Positions 13,001 through 24,193 of a stretch of 64,000 bases of DNA are shown one piece after another. Position 1 is the stretch's first letter. The number at the start of each line of letters is the position of its first letter. The notes under the pieces are model-generated. The model was not told where the DNA came from. It did no database searches and saw nothing but the letters and a program-made list of their open reading frames with translations. The stretch lies in assembly GCA_036571765.1 (NCBI GenBank), contig BROE01000011.1, positions 9,168,324-9,232,323 on the forward strand, read 5' to 3'. A program made the position numbers and the translations under genes. This DNA is from Plecoglossus altivelis. Lineage: Eukaryota > Chordata > Actinopteri > Osmeriformes > Plecoglossidae.

Positions 13001-13582
13001 CCCTCCCTCCATCCAGAGGAACGGACACCTGCACAGTCTGGGTGAGGCAGTAGCTGCTGCTTTGCTATTCGCTGATGTATCACCCCCCCCCCCCCCCCCC
13101 CCCAAAAAGCATGTGAACGTTAACACCATTGAACACTGCATGTCCTCTGAAAAGCAAAACAAGATAGCATAGTGAGGGGCAAGATAGATTGCTGCTGTAG
13201 GTCAATTATGTGCTGATTATGTCATTTTGTCATTATTTCACCTTGCAGATGACTTTGAGTCCAAGTTTCAGTTTCATCCCATAGAGGACTTCCCTCCCCC
13301 GGATGAGTTTAAACCCTTTCCCAGGACCTACCCTAGCAAAGAACTCAGAGGTTTGTGTGTATTTACAGGCACCGGAAAAGCATGCTATGTACTGGGAACA
13401 ATCCCCTGCAGACAGACTTTGGCTGACTTCATGTTTTTTGTTTTATATCATGTTCACTACCATCTCTCACTGTCTCTTTCTCCCCCTCCTCTCTTCGCCT
13501 CTCCTCTTCCACCCCCTCCTTTCATCCTTCCCTTTTCTCAGTCAACTCCAACACTCCAGGATTGAGGACACACCTTCGATGA
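10075..13582 (+). CDS. wipf3: WAS/WASL-interacting protein family member 3 (WIPF3, CR16-like), seven coding exons
   Basis: Verprolin-family actin regulator that binds G-actin and N-WASP. Coding exons: 10075-10146, 10841-10985, 11746-11892, 12022-12744, 12907-13041, 13249-13350, 13542-13582; phases agree throughout and give 454 residues (human about 483). Exon 1 is polyproline (MPPPPPPPPAPP). Exon 2 has a Gly run followed by the WH2 motif NALLADIQKGAKLKKV (about residues 45-60) and joins the next exon as D-KPKG, as in WIP proteins. Exon 4 is a long proline-rich SH3/profilin-binding region. Exon 6 holds the N-WASP-binding segment DDFESKFQFHPIEDFPPPDE and FPRTYPSK. The last exon encodes only VNSNTPGLRTHLR. 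A run of 18 C lies inside exon 4 (12417-12434) without breaking the frame. PRR15 and FKBP14 as neighbours support WIPF3 over WIPF1/2. Confidence 0.95.
10630..10840. repeat. Polypyrimidine CT-rich tract upstream of wipf3 exon 2
   Basis: Around 190 bases of CTCTCTTT-type units run almost up to the exon 2 acceptor (CTTGTTTAAG). It acts as a greatly extended polypyrimidine tract and explains the Leu/Ser/Phe-rich frames here. Confidence 0.85.
12417..12434 (+). repeat. Coding poly-C run in wipf3 exon 4
   Basis: Eighteen consecutive C encode prolines. The reading frame is the same on both sides, so the copy shown is in frame, but such a run is prone to slippage and sequencing error. Confidence 0.9.
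13083..13103 (+). repeat. Intronic poly-C run in wipf3
   Basis: Twenty-one C followed by AAAAA, 41 bases after the wipf3 exon 5 donor. Intronic and length-uncertain. Confidence 0.85.
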
Positions 13583-13957
13583 TACAAGACCATGCCCTCC
13601 TTGTCTTTGTCAACCATCGATGATCTACCGGCTACCATCACCTTTCTTGTCCACCTACAACAAGCAAAAAAATGGGACCTTGTCCACATGTTTCCAAGTA
13701 CCGTATGACCTTTCAAAGTACAGTAAATGGCTATACTGAGTATTACTGGACCCATATGCAATGTGGTTACATATGGCCTGTGTGGGTTATGTCAGCAGAC
13801 TATGTGTTACATGGAGTGTGTATATTTGTGTATGCGAGTGCAATACTTGGTCGCGCCCAGTACAGAGTATGTGACCTCTAACCTTTTCCAGTGTGGAATG
13901 TTTTGAATGTGTGTGAGAGGAGGGCTGTCCCAGTCCCTACAGTGCCCTCACTCTTCA

Positions 13958-14038
13958 CTCTCTCTCTCTCCTCTCCACTCTCTCTCTCCTCTCCACTCTC
14001 TCTCCTCTCCACTCTCTCCCTCTCTCCCGCTCTCTCTC
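13958..14038. repeat. CT-rich minisatellite in the wipf3 3' UTR
   Basis: Repeated CTCTCTCTCCTCTCCA-like units about 16-20 bases long, lying between the wipf3 stop and its candidate polyadenylation signal. Confidence 0.75.
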
Positions 14039-14594
14039 ACCACAGAAACACAAACACAGGGCATCAATATACAATGTCCTCCAATGGCTAGATCAAAATT
14101 CAAATATGTTACATCGTCCTATTCAACCTGACATGCGAACAGTATTCTAAGGGAATACAGTGATTGACTTGGGAGCTAAGAGCCCTGAGCAATGCTGGGA
14201 ATTACAACTTGGTTTAAATAAGCAGACTTCTGCTCACACACACTTGAAAATGGAACTCAGTGAGTAATGGTGATCCTACAGAGCAACACAGGGATGTTTT
14301 TTTGAATCAGTTACGTTACTCGTAATTAAGCAGTGTCTTCACAATGATGTGTGTCCAAAGAGTGCATCAGTGCAGTTCGACAGCACAGAGCTGTCAGAGT
14401 CAACGACTCTATAGTGACAGGTAACCTGCATTTGGGAAAAAGTACACTGATTTGTGAAGGGATATTGAAAATGTACTTCACTTTTGTTTTTTTTCTACCG
14501 TTATGTGTACCAATACTGTGAGCAATGTACTTCTCACAATATTGTTTTGTTTTTTTCCCTTTGTAATGTATGATCACCAACATTAACGGAGACA

Positions 14595-14608
14595 GTGCCA
14601 CCTACTGG
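14595..14608 (-). promoter_or_regulatory. CTCF-like motif, minus orientation, between wipf3 and fkbp14
   Basis: The minus strand reads CCAGTAGGTGGCAC, a 14/14 match to the CTCF core CCASYAGRKGGCRS. It sits just before the wipf3 polyadenylation signal and 380 bases from the fkbp14 stop, at the boundary of two convergent genes. Occupancy is inferred. Confidence 0.5.
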
Positions 14609-14634
14609 TTATAAATCATACAGATTGTAAAGTT

Positions 14635-14640
14635 AATAAA
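14635..14640 (+). terminator. Candidate polyadenylation signal of wipf3
   Basis: AATAAA lies about 1.05 kb past the wipf3 stop, before the convergent fkbp14 3' end. Confidence 0.5.
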
Positions 14641-14987
14641 CGACTATTGTTGAGACCTTGTTATTGCCAGTAAACACAAAAGCCACGATTAGTACAAATA
14701 CCGCTTTATGGTGACACAAAGTTTACCCACTAAACACATGAAGCAGGAACAAACACAGAAACAAAGAACCTGTTCAACCAATTCCAGTTCAAATCTGTTT
14801 ATGAACTGAAATGTTTCAAAGAACCACATTTGAAAAATTCTAGTCATCATTCCACACAAGTTCCACAAACCCCGTCACTGCATCACAGATACCCTATCAC
14901 ACGCAACATAGAGTACAAGGAAAATCTTTAAAAAATACCTAAAATTCCACCAACACAGAAAACGTATTGGGATAGGGTGCGTGAGGG

Positions 14988-16462
14988 TTAAAGTTCATCG
15001 TGTTTGTAGGTGAACTCTCTTGAAGAAATGAATCCATCTTTGTTCTCGTCCTCTTTGGAGAAGATGTCGTCCACCATGGTTTCGTGGTGGGTATCGTTAG
15101 CAGGGTAGCCATGGCGCTCAAACTCCTTCCTCAGGTACTCTTTCACCTAGTGTCAAAAAAACCACGCATCCCATCCAAGTATGTGAGTGAGAGAATCAAA
15201 ACATACAAGCAAATCAGAGCTCTACCTCTCTCTCTGCTCACCTCCTGTCTCGATAGCTTCCAGTCATCGTTGAGATCCATCTCCTGGAAGGACTCGTGTG
15301 ACCTGGGCCCGTTCCTAATCTCCATCACCTCGATGGTGAAAGTCAGAGTGCTCTCTGGAGGGATCTTGCCTGACCACACAGACGGTCAATAGAAGTATTG
15401 AAATAGGCTAAGTAGGCCATCAATAGCTCACATGGATCTGGGCTTGAAATAGTTATGTTAACTCAATTATATCGCTATGGATAAATGTGACTAAATGTGT
15501 GAAACCGATCAGCTTAAATTGAGATGGTGATATTCTTTAGAGAGAGGATGACAGGAAATAGATGTCAAGCGTTTGAGGTTATGGGGTTAATGCATTCACG
15601 TATAGAGTTTGGTATACTGACATTGTTGCTTATTAGCAGATGGTCTAGCAGGCCTTTGTGCGCTTACCAGGGAAAGCAAATAGGACATTTTCACATGCTC
15701 CATGCTGAGAAAAAGCGATATAGTATTGGTTAGCTAAATCTAGTGAAACAGTATTAATACAGCAGCAGCAGCTTCGTAAGATTTTAAACATTAAAGTGCC
15801 ACTGAAGTAACAAAACATGTTAGTTCCTCATTGCCATAAAGTGTGTGTCAGGTTTAAGGATGAGAGTGTACTGAACAGTATAGAAGCACACTGGTTTAAC
15901 AGACACATATATGAGGAGTTACTGTGGACGTCATACTCTGCCCCTGTTAAGTGTTCAGTGTGTGTTAAGTTCAGTCTACCTCTGCCTTCCTTGCCGTAGG
16001 CCAGAGCTGGAGGTATAACCAGTCTTCTCTTCTCCCCAGTACACATCCCCTGCAGGCCTTTATCCCAGCCCTTGATCACCTCCTTGATGCCCAGAGTAAA
16101 CCACACCGGCTGCTTATCCCCGTGGGTTCGACTGCACACACACATGCACGCAAGCACAATTAGATCTATTATGCACCTTCAAAAGCTATACGACTTTCTA
16201 CAAAACTAGGCGGTGACGCATTAAATTGTAATTGTTGGAGCACTTCTGCTCGTATCTCGTTAATTCACCTGGAATGAAAGAGGGTTCCATTTTCGAAATA
16301 ACCTTCATGATGCACTAAAAGAATGTCTCCATACTTTGACTTGCGGTGACACAGAAAAGGTTTACTCAAGACTTCGATCTTCACTTCAGGTTCAGGAAGT
16401 TTTCCTCCAGAAACAAAGATCAGGACAGATGTGCAAAACCAACTCAGTAAAGTCAAGAACAT
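14988..16462 (-). CDS. fkbp14: FKBP14 (FKBP22), ER peptidyl-prolyl isomerase, four exons, complete
   Basis: ER-lumen prolyl isomerase and chaperone acting on collagens (loss in humans causes kyphoscoliotic Ehlers-Danlos syndrome). Exons: 16462-16269, 16131-15980, 15369-15242, 15146-14988; all GT-AG and in phase, giving 210 residues (human 211). A signal peptide (MFLTLLSWFCTSVLIFVSG) is followed by the FKBP domain (about 30-135), including GWDKGLQGMCTGEKRRL and IPPALAYGKEG. Two EF-hand loops follow, DLNDDWKLSRQE (147-158) and DENKDGFISSRE (191-202), and the protein ends in the ER-retention signal HDEL. N-glycosylation sequons are N58GT and N175DT. It converges on wipf3; its promoter abuts the colq 3' end. 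Identification is essentially certain. Confidence 0.97.
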
Positions 16463-16572
16463 CTTGAGTTGATATCAATTGAAACAACACTTAACGAGTT
16501 TATCCCAACTTGGATACAAAATTTGAAACATGTAAATACTGCTACAGCAACGCGCGAGTGCGAGAGATTCAA

Positions 16573-16627
16573 CGTGGCAGTGACGTCGCATCGTGGAAGT
16601 TGTTGCAGGAAGTATTCATCTGATTGG
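16573..16627 (-). promoter_or_regulatory. fkbp14 promoter: ERSE-like CCAAT-N26-CCACG with CRE-like site
   Basis: On the fkbp14 strand, CCAAT (16627-16623) is followed after exactly 26 bases by CCACG (16596-16592), then GACGTCA (16587-16581) and a second CCACG (16577-16573), about 110-165 bases upstream of the ATG. The classical ER stress element is CCAAT-N9-CCACG; a variant with a 26-base spacer (ERSE-26), bound by NF-Y and XBP1/ATF6, has been described. An ER chaperone is a fitting target. Inference from motif and position. Confidence 0.55.
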
Positions 16628-16734
16628 TTGAAGCCCCTCTTAAAGCCCCGCCTTCATAGACCCCTTTTAACAAGGAGTCGTGAACTCATCTGATGAATGA
16701 AACACATTATTAATTTCGTACATCATAACGCCGT

Positions 16735-16740
16735 TTTATT
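16735..16740 (-). terminator. Candidate polyadenylation signal of colq
   Basis: AATAAA on the minus strand, 740 bases past the colq stop and only about 110 bases before the fkbp14 promoter elements, so the two tandem genes nearly touch. Confidence 0.55.
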
Positions 16741-17481
16741 TTAATAGATATAAACAGATTGGTTCATATCATGCTGGTGTAATACAGATATAGAGCTCTT
16801 AAAAGATATACAGTAGTTGCAATCACACATTTAACAGTCCTCTCATCGAAATACGATTTATATTGTACAGTGTAAAGTACAGAAATATTGCACAAAATCC
16901 AAAGCTCAATAAACGTACAGGGTATACGCATAGACAAGCATGCAGTAGCACTGTCAGCACACATAATATGGCATCAAATATTTCATTACATAATTAATAC
17001 CTATCATAACTATGTACACAACCCAAATCTGCTCAAATACACCATCCAGATCTGCAAGTACATTCTCTTATGGTCTCCATCACTTTGTAAAAAGGATGAA
17101 AGGTTTCCTTCCACAGTGAGTTAACAGTCATTGAGTCAGCAGTTATAGCTTACATAACATTGTACAATCATAGTTTACACACAATGCTCTCATGGCCCTT
17201 GTTTATCGTTCACAGTGCTGTAGTCAAGTTTTCCATCTTGTAGTGTTTAGATCAGCTTGACCAAAACACCTCCTTTGTTAAGTCAAAGCAGTTTTTCAGA
17301 CTGGATAGGATGGTCTGCTATTTCATAAATGACTCCCAAAACTTGAGAAGACAAGTTCGTCCTTGTACATATTTTTTTCAGCCAGTCATCTGATTGGGAC
17401 ATGCCTCAGTGCTTAGCTGGGATTCTAAACCACTAAACCATCATTAGGATCACAGGCAGCGGTAGCCAACTCTTCTTTGGT

Positions 17482-20400
17482 TCAGGTGAAGTACTTGCAA
17501 CCCGTGGAGTCAATGGAGCAGGAGTCAGTGCATCTGAGCTGCCCAAAGGACCTGGAGAGAGAAAAGGAGAGAGGGAGACAGAGAGAGAGTGGGAGAGAGG
17601 GTAGTAAGGAGAGGAAAGACTTGACGTGAGTGGACCTACAGAGTGCATGTGTGAGGGACAACATGTGTGAGTATTTGACAGAAGCAGCATACCCAGGCAG
17701 GTAGGATTTACAGCTTTGGAAGCCAAAGTCCTTCCCATCACACTCCTCCATGCCCTCATGTCTGTATCCATCTCCACAGTAAGCCCACTTACAGTCTGAG
17801 GGACAGAGAGAGAAAGCAGGAGGATGAAAGGATGTTAGGAAACTAAGATAATATCAGGTTGGAACGGGAATGTCCACCAGCCAAAGGGAGGAATAATAAT
17901 AGGAAGGAACAGACAACAAGACAGAAATAATAAGAATAATAGGACGAACGATGAGAAGAGAGATAACAGGGTGGGGAGGAAGGAGAATTAAACATTACTA
18001 ATTGCTTTGGCACATGGGTGGGTTACGTTTGTGCCTCTCCAGCATTTTCCTGCTAATTTAATTGAGCTGAGAGCACTGGAGGGAAAGACAGGTCGACAGA
18101 AAGAGAGAGGGAGATTAATGAAGCAAGAGTCTTACTGCATAGTCCCTTTTCCCTCTGTCATCAAGAATACAAGAGGACATGGCTACAGGCTTGTACGAGA
18201 ACTTGCGCAACATTTGTACTAAGCTTATATATACAGTAAATCTATTAGTGTACGCGGGTATGTATTTGTTTGTGTGTCTGCTGACACATTCAGCGCCGTG
18301 ACTCACTTAGACAAGCGTCTGTGACGATCTTGTTGCCATCGTCACACTCCTCTCCATTCTGACCTTGCACCTTCCCATCTCCGCACACGCCCACCCTGTC
18401 CTGCACCTTCTCTGTGGACTGGAAGGGCTGGAAGGGCTGGAACAAGCATGTTGTCAAGGTTATAAACGATGCTTGACGGCTTGAGGTACAGGACACATAA
18501 TATTTCTTTATTTCTAATACAATATTGGTTAAACTCCACGTCCTCGTACTTGTATGGGCTTCCATCCATTGGTGTCTTTGAAGTAGAGAGTCCTCTGGTC
18601 CTTCCTGAAGGCGATGGCATTGTCTGTGTGCAAACGGTCCAGTTCCTCCTCATTGTCCACTACAAATATCTAATATCACACACACACAGATGCAAGATTA
18701 CACACAAGAACATAGAATGGCTCTTGGTTGCATGACACAGTGGATTTCCAGCCAACTAAGTTGGATTATTAGACACTGATATTAGTAGTCAAGTAGTCTT
18801 TACCGCTGCTTTGTCGTAGCTGCCTGGCTGCGTGTAGCTGCTGTATGGGGCGTCGTTCCCTCCTGCTGGACTGCAGTCACAGGTGCCTGCAGGCCCTGGA
18901 AGGCCCTTCTCACCTTTCTCCCCCACCACATAGAGACCTTAACAAACACACACATTTCAATCATGGGTTGTTATTCAGTACATGTATGTGTTTAACACTC
19001 CTCAAGAGAGAATATTGTATTGTTCTACAATATTGTATTGTAGAAGTCATAGTATGTCTGTGTGGGGGGGATGGTGTGTGTGTGTGTGTGTGTGGTGGTA
19101 GGGGGGTGTAAGGGGGAGAGGTGGCTACCTGAAGCAGGAGGACCAGGGGGTCCAGGGTGGCCATTGGGCCCAGACGGTCCAGGAGGACCCATGACACCTG
19201 GAGCTCCAGAGTGACCCTTGTTACCCTGGGCAACAGACAACATTGGTACATGTCCACATGCACACATGCTAATATAGACACATACACTAACACACACCCT
19301 CTCTCTAAAGGTGACCTACATGGCTCTGTCAGCTGCACATAGCTGGAATAGTCTAACCCGAGAGGGTTGTAGACCAATATGGGGTGAAGTTGAAGATCTG
19401 ACATCCTCACAGTCCAGAGTTAGTCTTAACATAGATATGGAAACTGAGCCTGCCAGACGGAATTAGACTCTACAACGCTCGTGTGACACGATTCCACTTG
19501 AGGCCGGCATGAGTCCAACATGCAGGAAAGTGAAAGTGAGGGGTAGATCTGGGAAATTCCTAAGCGTGAGGAGACCCATGTCCATAACTCATCCACGCAA
19601 TGGGTGAATTCACCAGGCAACATACTAACATATTAGTCAACCAAACACCTCCTACCTCAGCCTCTTTCAGTGTTGCCATTTTATTTCTGCCTTTTGGAGT
19701 TTATTCCGTCTCCCCTCTCCGCCTCACCTGTTTTCCTCTCTTCCCAGGTCGCCCAGTTGGACCTCTCCTCCCTGGAGATCCCAGCTCACCATGTGGTCCC
19801 ATCTCTCCCTGAGAGCAGGAGAAACAGACAGATGTAGACAGACACAAACACAAAGAGTGAGAAAGAGATGCAGAATATCATATAGTGCATCTGGTTAACA
19901 TTCGGCGCCATAACCATCTTTGATCTTCAGTGAGTCCTCACCTTCTGTCCCAGCATCCCAGGCAAACCCATCGAGCCCTACAGAGAGAGACAGAGCAAAG
20001 AAGGAACGATGACCTGTCTACCTGCTCCATGACAGCAGGAACATGGTTACGGACGATACGGCGGCACCAGTCATCTCCTCACCTTATCCCCCTTCGGTCC
20101 AGTCAGACCACGGTCACCAGGAGAACCCTGCAAGGTAACGAGGGGGGAAAGAGAAAACCGAGGGAAGGCAATAATGAGAGGATGCCAGGTAGAAAATAAA
20201 GAAATAATTCCTCTGCGCTCACCTTCTCTCCTTTGCTGCCTGACAAACCCTGTGGAGAGATGCCGTAGAGAAGCCAGTCAGTCAAGCCTCGTAGTGGGGG
20301 ACAGAGGCTTTCAACAGTCGGTTTGTGTGTGTGTGTGTGTGTGTGTTGGAGACCAGGGGGTCCAGACTACAGACCTTTGTCCCTGGTAGTCCCCTCAACC

Positions 20401-21154
20401 CTGGCAGCCCCATGAGTCCTGTATCTCCCTTCTCTCCCTTGAAATAGACAGAGGGAAAGAGAGGAAGACAGACGACAGACCGAGAATCATGTGAATCAAT
20501 TACATTCGCAAAGCACAGTGCAAAGCACTTCTTTATAAACATTGACATAAACAGGAGGGTCAGGACTCACTTTGGGCCCCTCTGGCCCTGGCCATCCAGG
20601 TGGCCCCTGTCTCCCAGGAAGCCCAGGGGGTCCAGTCCGTCCCTGTAGGTTTACATGTTTAAATGGACACAACTCAGAGTCAGGAAGCCATGTTCAAACA
20701 TCAAACCTTTAGTACTCAGCAACCTGTCAAAAGGCATTCGGCTACAGACGATACACGATTAAACTGACACACGGAAAAAACACAGCTGACATACAGAATC
20801 TGTGAGTCCACACTCTGAGCAGTAGGGAGTATGGCTCCTGTGCCAGAGTTGTGGTTGGGCTAGTGCTACATTATTAAAAAGCAGTCTGTGGGTCCACAAG
20901 GGGCTAGCCAGCTAGCGCGCCAGAGTGATTTATCAGAGAGCTCCAGAGCACTCAGGGAGATTAAAGTGCAGAACTGCAGTGGAGCTGATTCCAGCTCAGC
21001 AGGATGGCTCCTGTACAGGAGGCTAATGGAGAACAACCAAGGAGGGGAGGAGAGTGACACTGCAGATGAAGGATAACTAGAACAGGACAGACGGAGGAAG
21101 AGAGAGAAGAGAGGTAGAGATTGGGGAGAGTCAAAGGAAGAGATACTGAAAGGC

Positions 21155-21185
<31 letters not shown>

Positions 21186-22468
21186 GAGAGAGAAAGGAAA
21201 TGGGCAGGGAAAATTTCGATCACATTATACCAAGGACACTCTCACCGTAGTAAAGGAATGGGCGAGCAAGCAATGGAGTGGGAGCGAGAGGAGGATGAGA
21301 GGAGGAGCGTCTCACCTTTGACCCTGGTCGTCCAATTTCTCCCTGGCGGAGGACAAATAAGAAGAGAGAAGACACGTGTTCGTTAAAGCTTAGCCCAAGG
21401 ACACACGTGCACATAAACAAAGTGCACTTACACACACACACACACACACACATCAGACTCCCCCCCCCTCCCACACACAAGGTTTACCTATCCCGTCTCC
21501 CTTTGGTCCTCTGATGCCTGGCATCCCGCTCTGACCCTGAAATCATCAGACAGAATTAATAAACAGCCCTCACACAACCACTCTTCTGTAACAGCAACAC
21601 ACTGCTCTGGACACACACACACACCTTTTTAAGGAAAGAGCCATTTCTAGATGGCTTCGGATCCAATGAATGAATTGGGACACAATTAACTTACAATATT
21701 CAAAAGGAATTCATTTAAATATGTAAATGTAATGCTTTGCATGAGGAACAACATGGCTGAGATGTTACCACACTTTCTCTGCACAAATCAGTTCTGCTAT
21801 TGTTTGTCTGTTTTATACTGTTTAGGGTCAGCCAGAAGATGGTCTTATAGTAGAACTCAGATCTCACCTCAGGACCCGGGGGCCCTGGGGGCCCAGCCTC
21901 ACAGCCAGATGGACTGTGCAGTCTATGCTTCTTTTCCCCCTCTCCTCCTCCCTTTATGATCGCAGCGTCATCCTTTAAAACACAGATACTAATCACCGAT
22001 ACTTAAACAACAGTGAGTGGCAGTATGATGTATATGCTTGTGCATGTGAATGCGTGTGTTGGTGGGTGTACGACTTACCGGACTACCTCGTTTCCAGAGC
22101 TGAGGAGGAGGAGGGAAAAGTGGTGGGGGTGGAGGAGACAGCAGACAGCAGGGCTCAAACCTCATTGGCTCCACCAGCATTCTGAAGACTGACAGACACA
22201 AAAACAGTGATTGACTGTCAGAGATGATGTTACGTAATTGTAAATAATGTGTGGGTCTGTGTGTGCGTGAGGAGCATGTGTCTTATGCAGCACTCAACAA
22301 AGGTAACAGCTAGACTGCACACACATGCACACCCATGCACACAAACCCCACAAGCAAATTAGCAATCTTACCAGAAGGAGCAGATAGGATGTGGTCGAAG
22401 CGATGATGGGAGAGAGCCAGTGCACAGCATAGGAGCTGCAGAGCCAGCACACTTCTCACCAGGTCCAT
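17482..22468 (-). CDS. colq: COLQ, collagen-like tail subunit of asymmetric acetylcholinesterase, 17 coding exons
   Basis: Secreted collagen that tethers AChE tetramers to the synaptic basal lamina. Exons: 22468-22372 (signal peptide MDLVRSVLALQLLCCALALS), 22188-22079 (PRAD, CCLLSPPPPPLFPPPP, binds the AChE tail), 21972-21868, about 21536-21488, 21342-21316, 20642-20571, 20437-20375, 20249-20223, 20127-20083, 19977-19942, 19808-19728, 19225-19129, 18937-18804, 18669-18550, 18436-18307, 17795-17693, 17551-17482. The middle exons are mostly multiples of 9 bases encoding Gly-X-Y; exon 11 has the basic, heparin-binding-like GRPGKRGKQ. The C-terminus has CGDG...EECDDGN and AYCGDGYRHEGMEECDG Cys-rich units and ends SIDSTGCKYFT. 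Total is about 454 residues (human 455). Exon 4 (49 bases) is one base out of phase with exon 5; see findings. Confidence 0.96.
19073..19094. repeat. (TG)n microsatellite in colq intron
   Basis: Dinucleotide repeat in the intron just after collagen exon 12. A similar (TG)n lies at 20323-20345 in the intron after exon 7, a (GA)n at 21159-21196 and a (CA)n at 21428-21451. All are intronic. Confidence 0.85.
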
Positions 22469-23849
22469 TTTGTTGTTTCCCTTTGTATTCTAAATACACA
22501 CAGAGTAAATTTACACGCTGCCTCTTCTTAAGGCACGTCACTCTCTGCGTCCTTACTGTCTGGGATGTTGCTATTCGTGATCCAAGCTGTCTGTCTTATC
22601 TACCTTCACTTCTGCTATCTATTTCCAATCTATCTCTCTATTTTTTGTTTGACTATTTTTTGTTTGCAGTTTGGACCACAGGTTATGAGCGTGTAGCGTT
22701 CCTCAACTCCATAATCTCCCGCTCATATCTGCAGCAGAAGCAGACACACAACTGTAATTCCAGCCGCGCGCTAACACCCTCTCAGCTGCGTCCGCGAGCC
22801 AAAATTAGAAGCCAATATTTTTACTAGTAGGGAAAGAAAACAACATAGTAACCGTTTCATTCAAACACAGATGGATAAATGGGATGATACACACCAACTA
22901 TTTTCTTCTTTAATGGCGCAACCCGTTATCTGTCTACTTATAAGCGCATCTACGTTTACATTGCAACAGTGTATGCTTGTTATGTTACCTTGAAGTCACC
23001 CATTTAAATAATAGAGGTTCACCCACGTGCGAAATCAGACGCTGCACACCGGTGCACGTGATTTGATTTCTGACTAGTACAGATTTTCTTCAATATATTT
23101 TCACGTCATTTGTATCTAAATTCCCAAACCCTATCTTTGACGATGCACAGATTGTATGCAATCGAACCATTTCGCTCACCTTTCACTGCAATCCAGCTGA
23201 CAACGAAAGACCGGTTCCTCTGAATGCAAAATTAATTTTCTTTATATTGTTCCGTCCAATTTACTATAGAATGCCAGTCAGGTTGTCAATCTATTTGATC
23301 CGCTTATCGATCCGTTTCGTTGTTGTAGGTCAATAGCAACACAGTTGTGGCATCCGCAGTGTTACAATCTCTTCCACAAGCATATGAGCAACAACTGAGT
23401 TTGAAACGTAATTAATAGTACAAATGAATGTACATGCCCTTTTACATTAAGACATAGCCTTCTATTCGCTAAGAAAGTTAGCATCCAGATTTATCATATC
23501 TTACATTTTCGTTACTATTGAGTTAAATAGTTATGCATGAGGATAGTGATCATTTGCGACGTCTGATCTTCAGTACCAGCACGTGTACGCATTCGTTTTA
23601 TATGGAGTAGTTCACTGTCTGCGTCGCTCCATACTGCAGTGAAACGATGCTCTCTGCTGGCTACATCAAACCCTGCAGATCAGACGGTCAGTTCACACTT
23701 GGATCATAACCAAGAAAAAGAGCATGACAGGAGAAAGACAAACAGGCTACAAAGTAATCGCTGCGGTTGCAAATATGTGAAAAAGACACGAGGAACCATT
23801 TTTTTCTTCTTCAGACAGATAGGCTATTTAAGGTGAGCGAAAAATATGT
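22469..23849. other. colq 5' flank and cycs 3' flank
   Basis: No coding gene recognised. It should contain the colq 5' UTR and promoter; colq is known to use alternative first exons in mammals. The small plus-strand frames (22420-22827, 23639-23836) show no domain and are taken as chance. Confidence 0.5.
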
Positions 23850-23855
23850 TTTATT
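23850..23855 (-). terminator. Candidate polyadenylation signal of cycs
   Basis: AATAAA on the minus strand, about 340 bases past the cycs stop. Confidence 0.45.
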
Positions 23856-24119
23856 TTTTTCATGATTTTATGTCGATGGAAATCAATATCAATGAACAAT
23901 CGTTGAGAAATATGTAAAACTGACAGCACAAGAGCGCGCGTGGTTGTAACAAATAGAACCTAAATAAAATAGTTATAAATAAGAAAGAATTGAGAATCTT
24001 CTCGTGAGCTATGTGAGTGTGTCTGTGCGTATGTATTAGTCATGTCTGAGGTATGCAGGTAGGTATGGGTTTGTCTAAGGAGTGTTTCTGTGTTCATAAC
24101 ATACATGTTACAGTTGTGA

Positions 24120-24165
<46 letters not shown>

Positions 24166-24178
24166 GTGTTTGTGCGTG
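24120..24178. repeat. (TG)n/(CA)n microsatellite in the cycs 3' UTR
   Basis: About 20 pure TG units plus imperfect ones start 16 bases after the cycs stop. On the transcript strand it reads (CA)n. Confidence 0.9.
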
Positions 24179-24193
24179 TGTTTGTTTGGTCCA

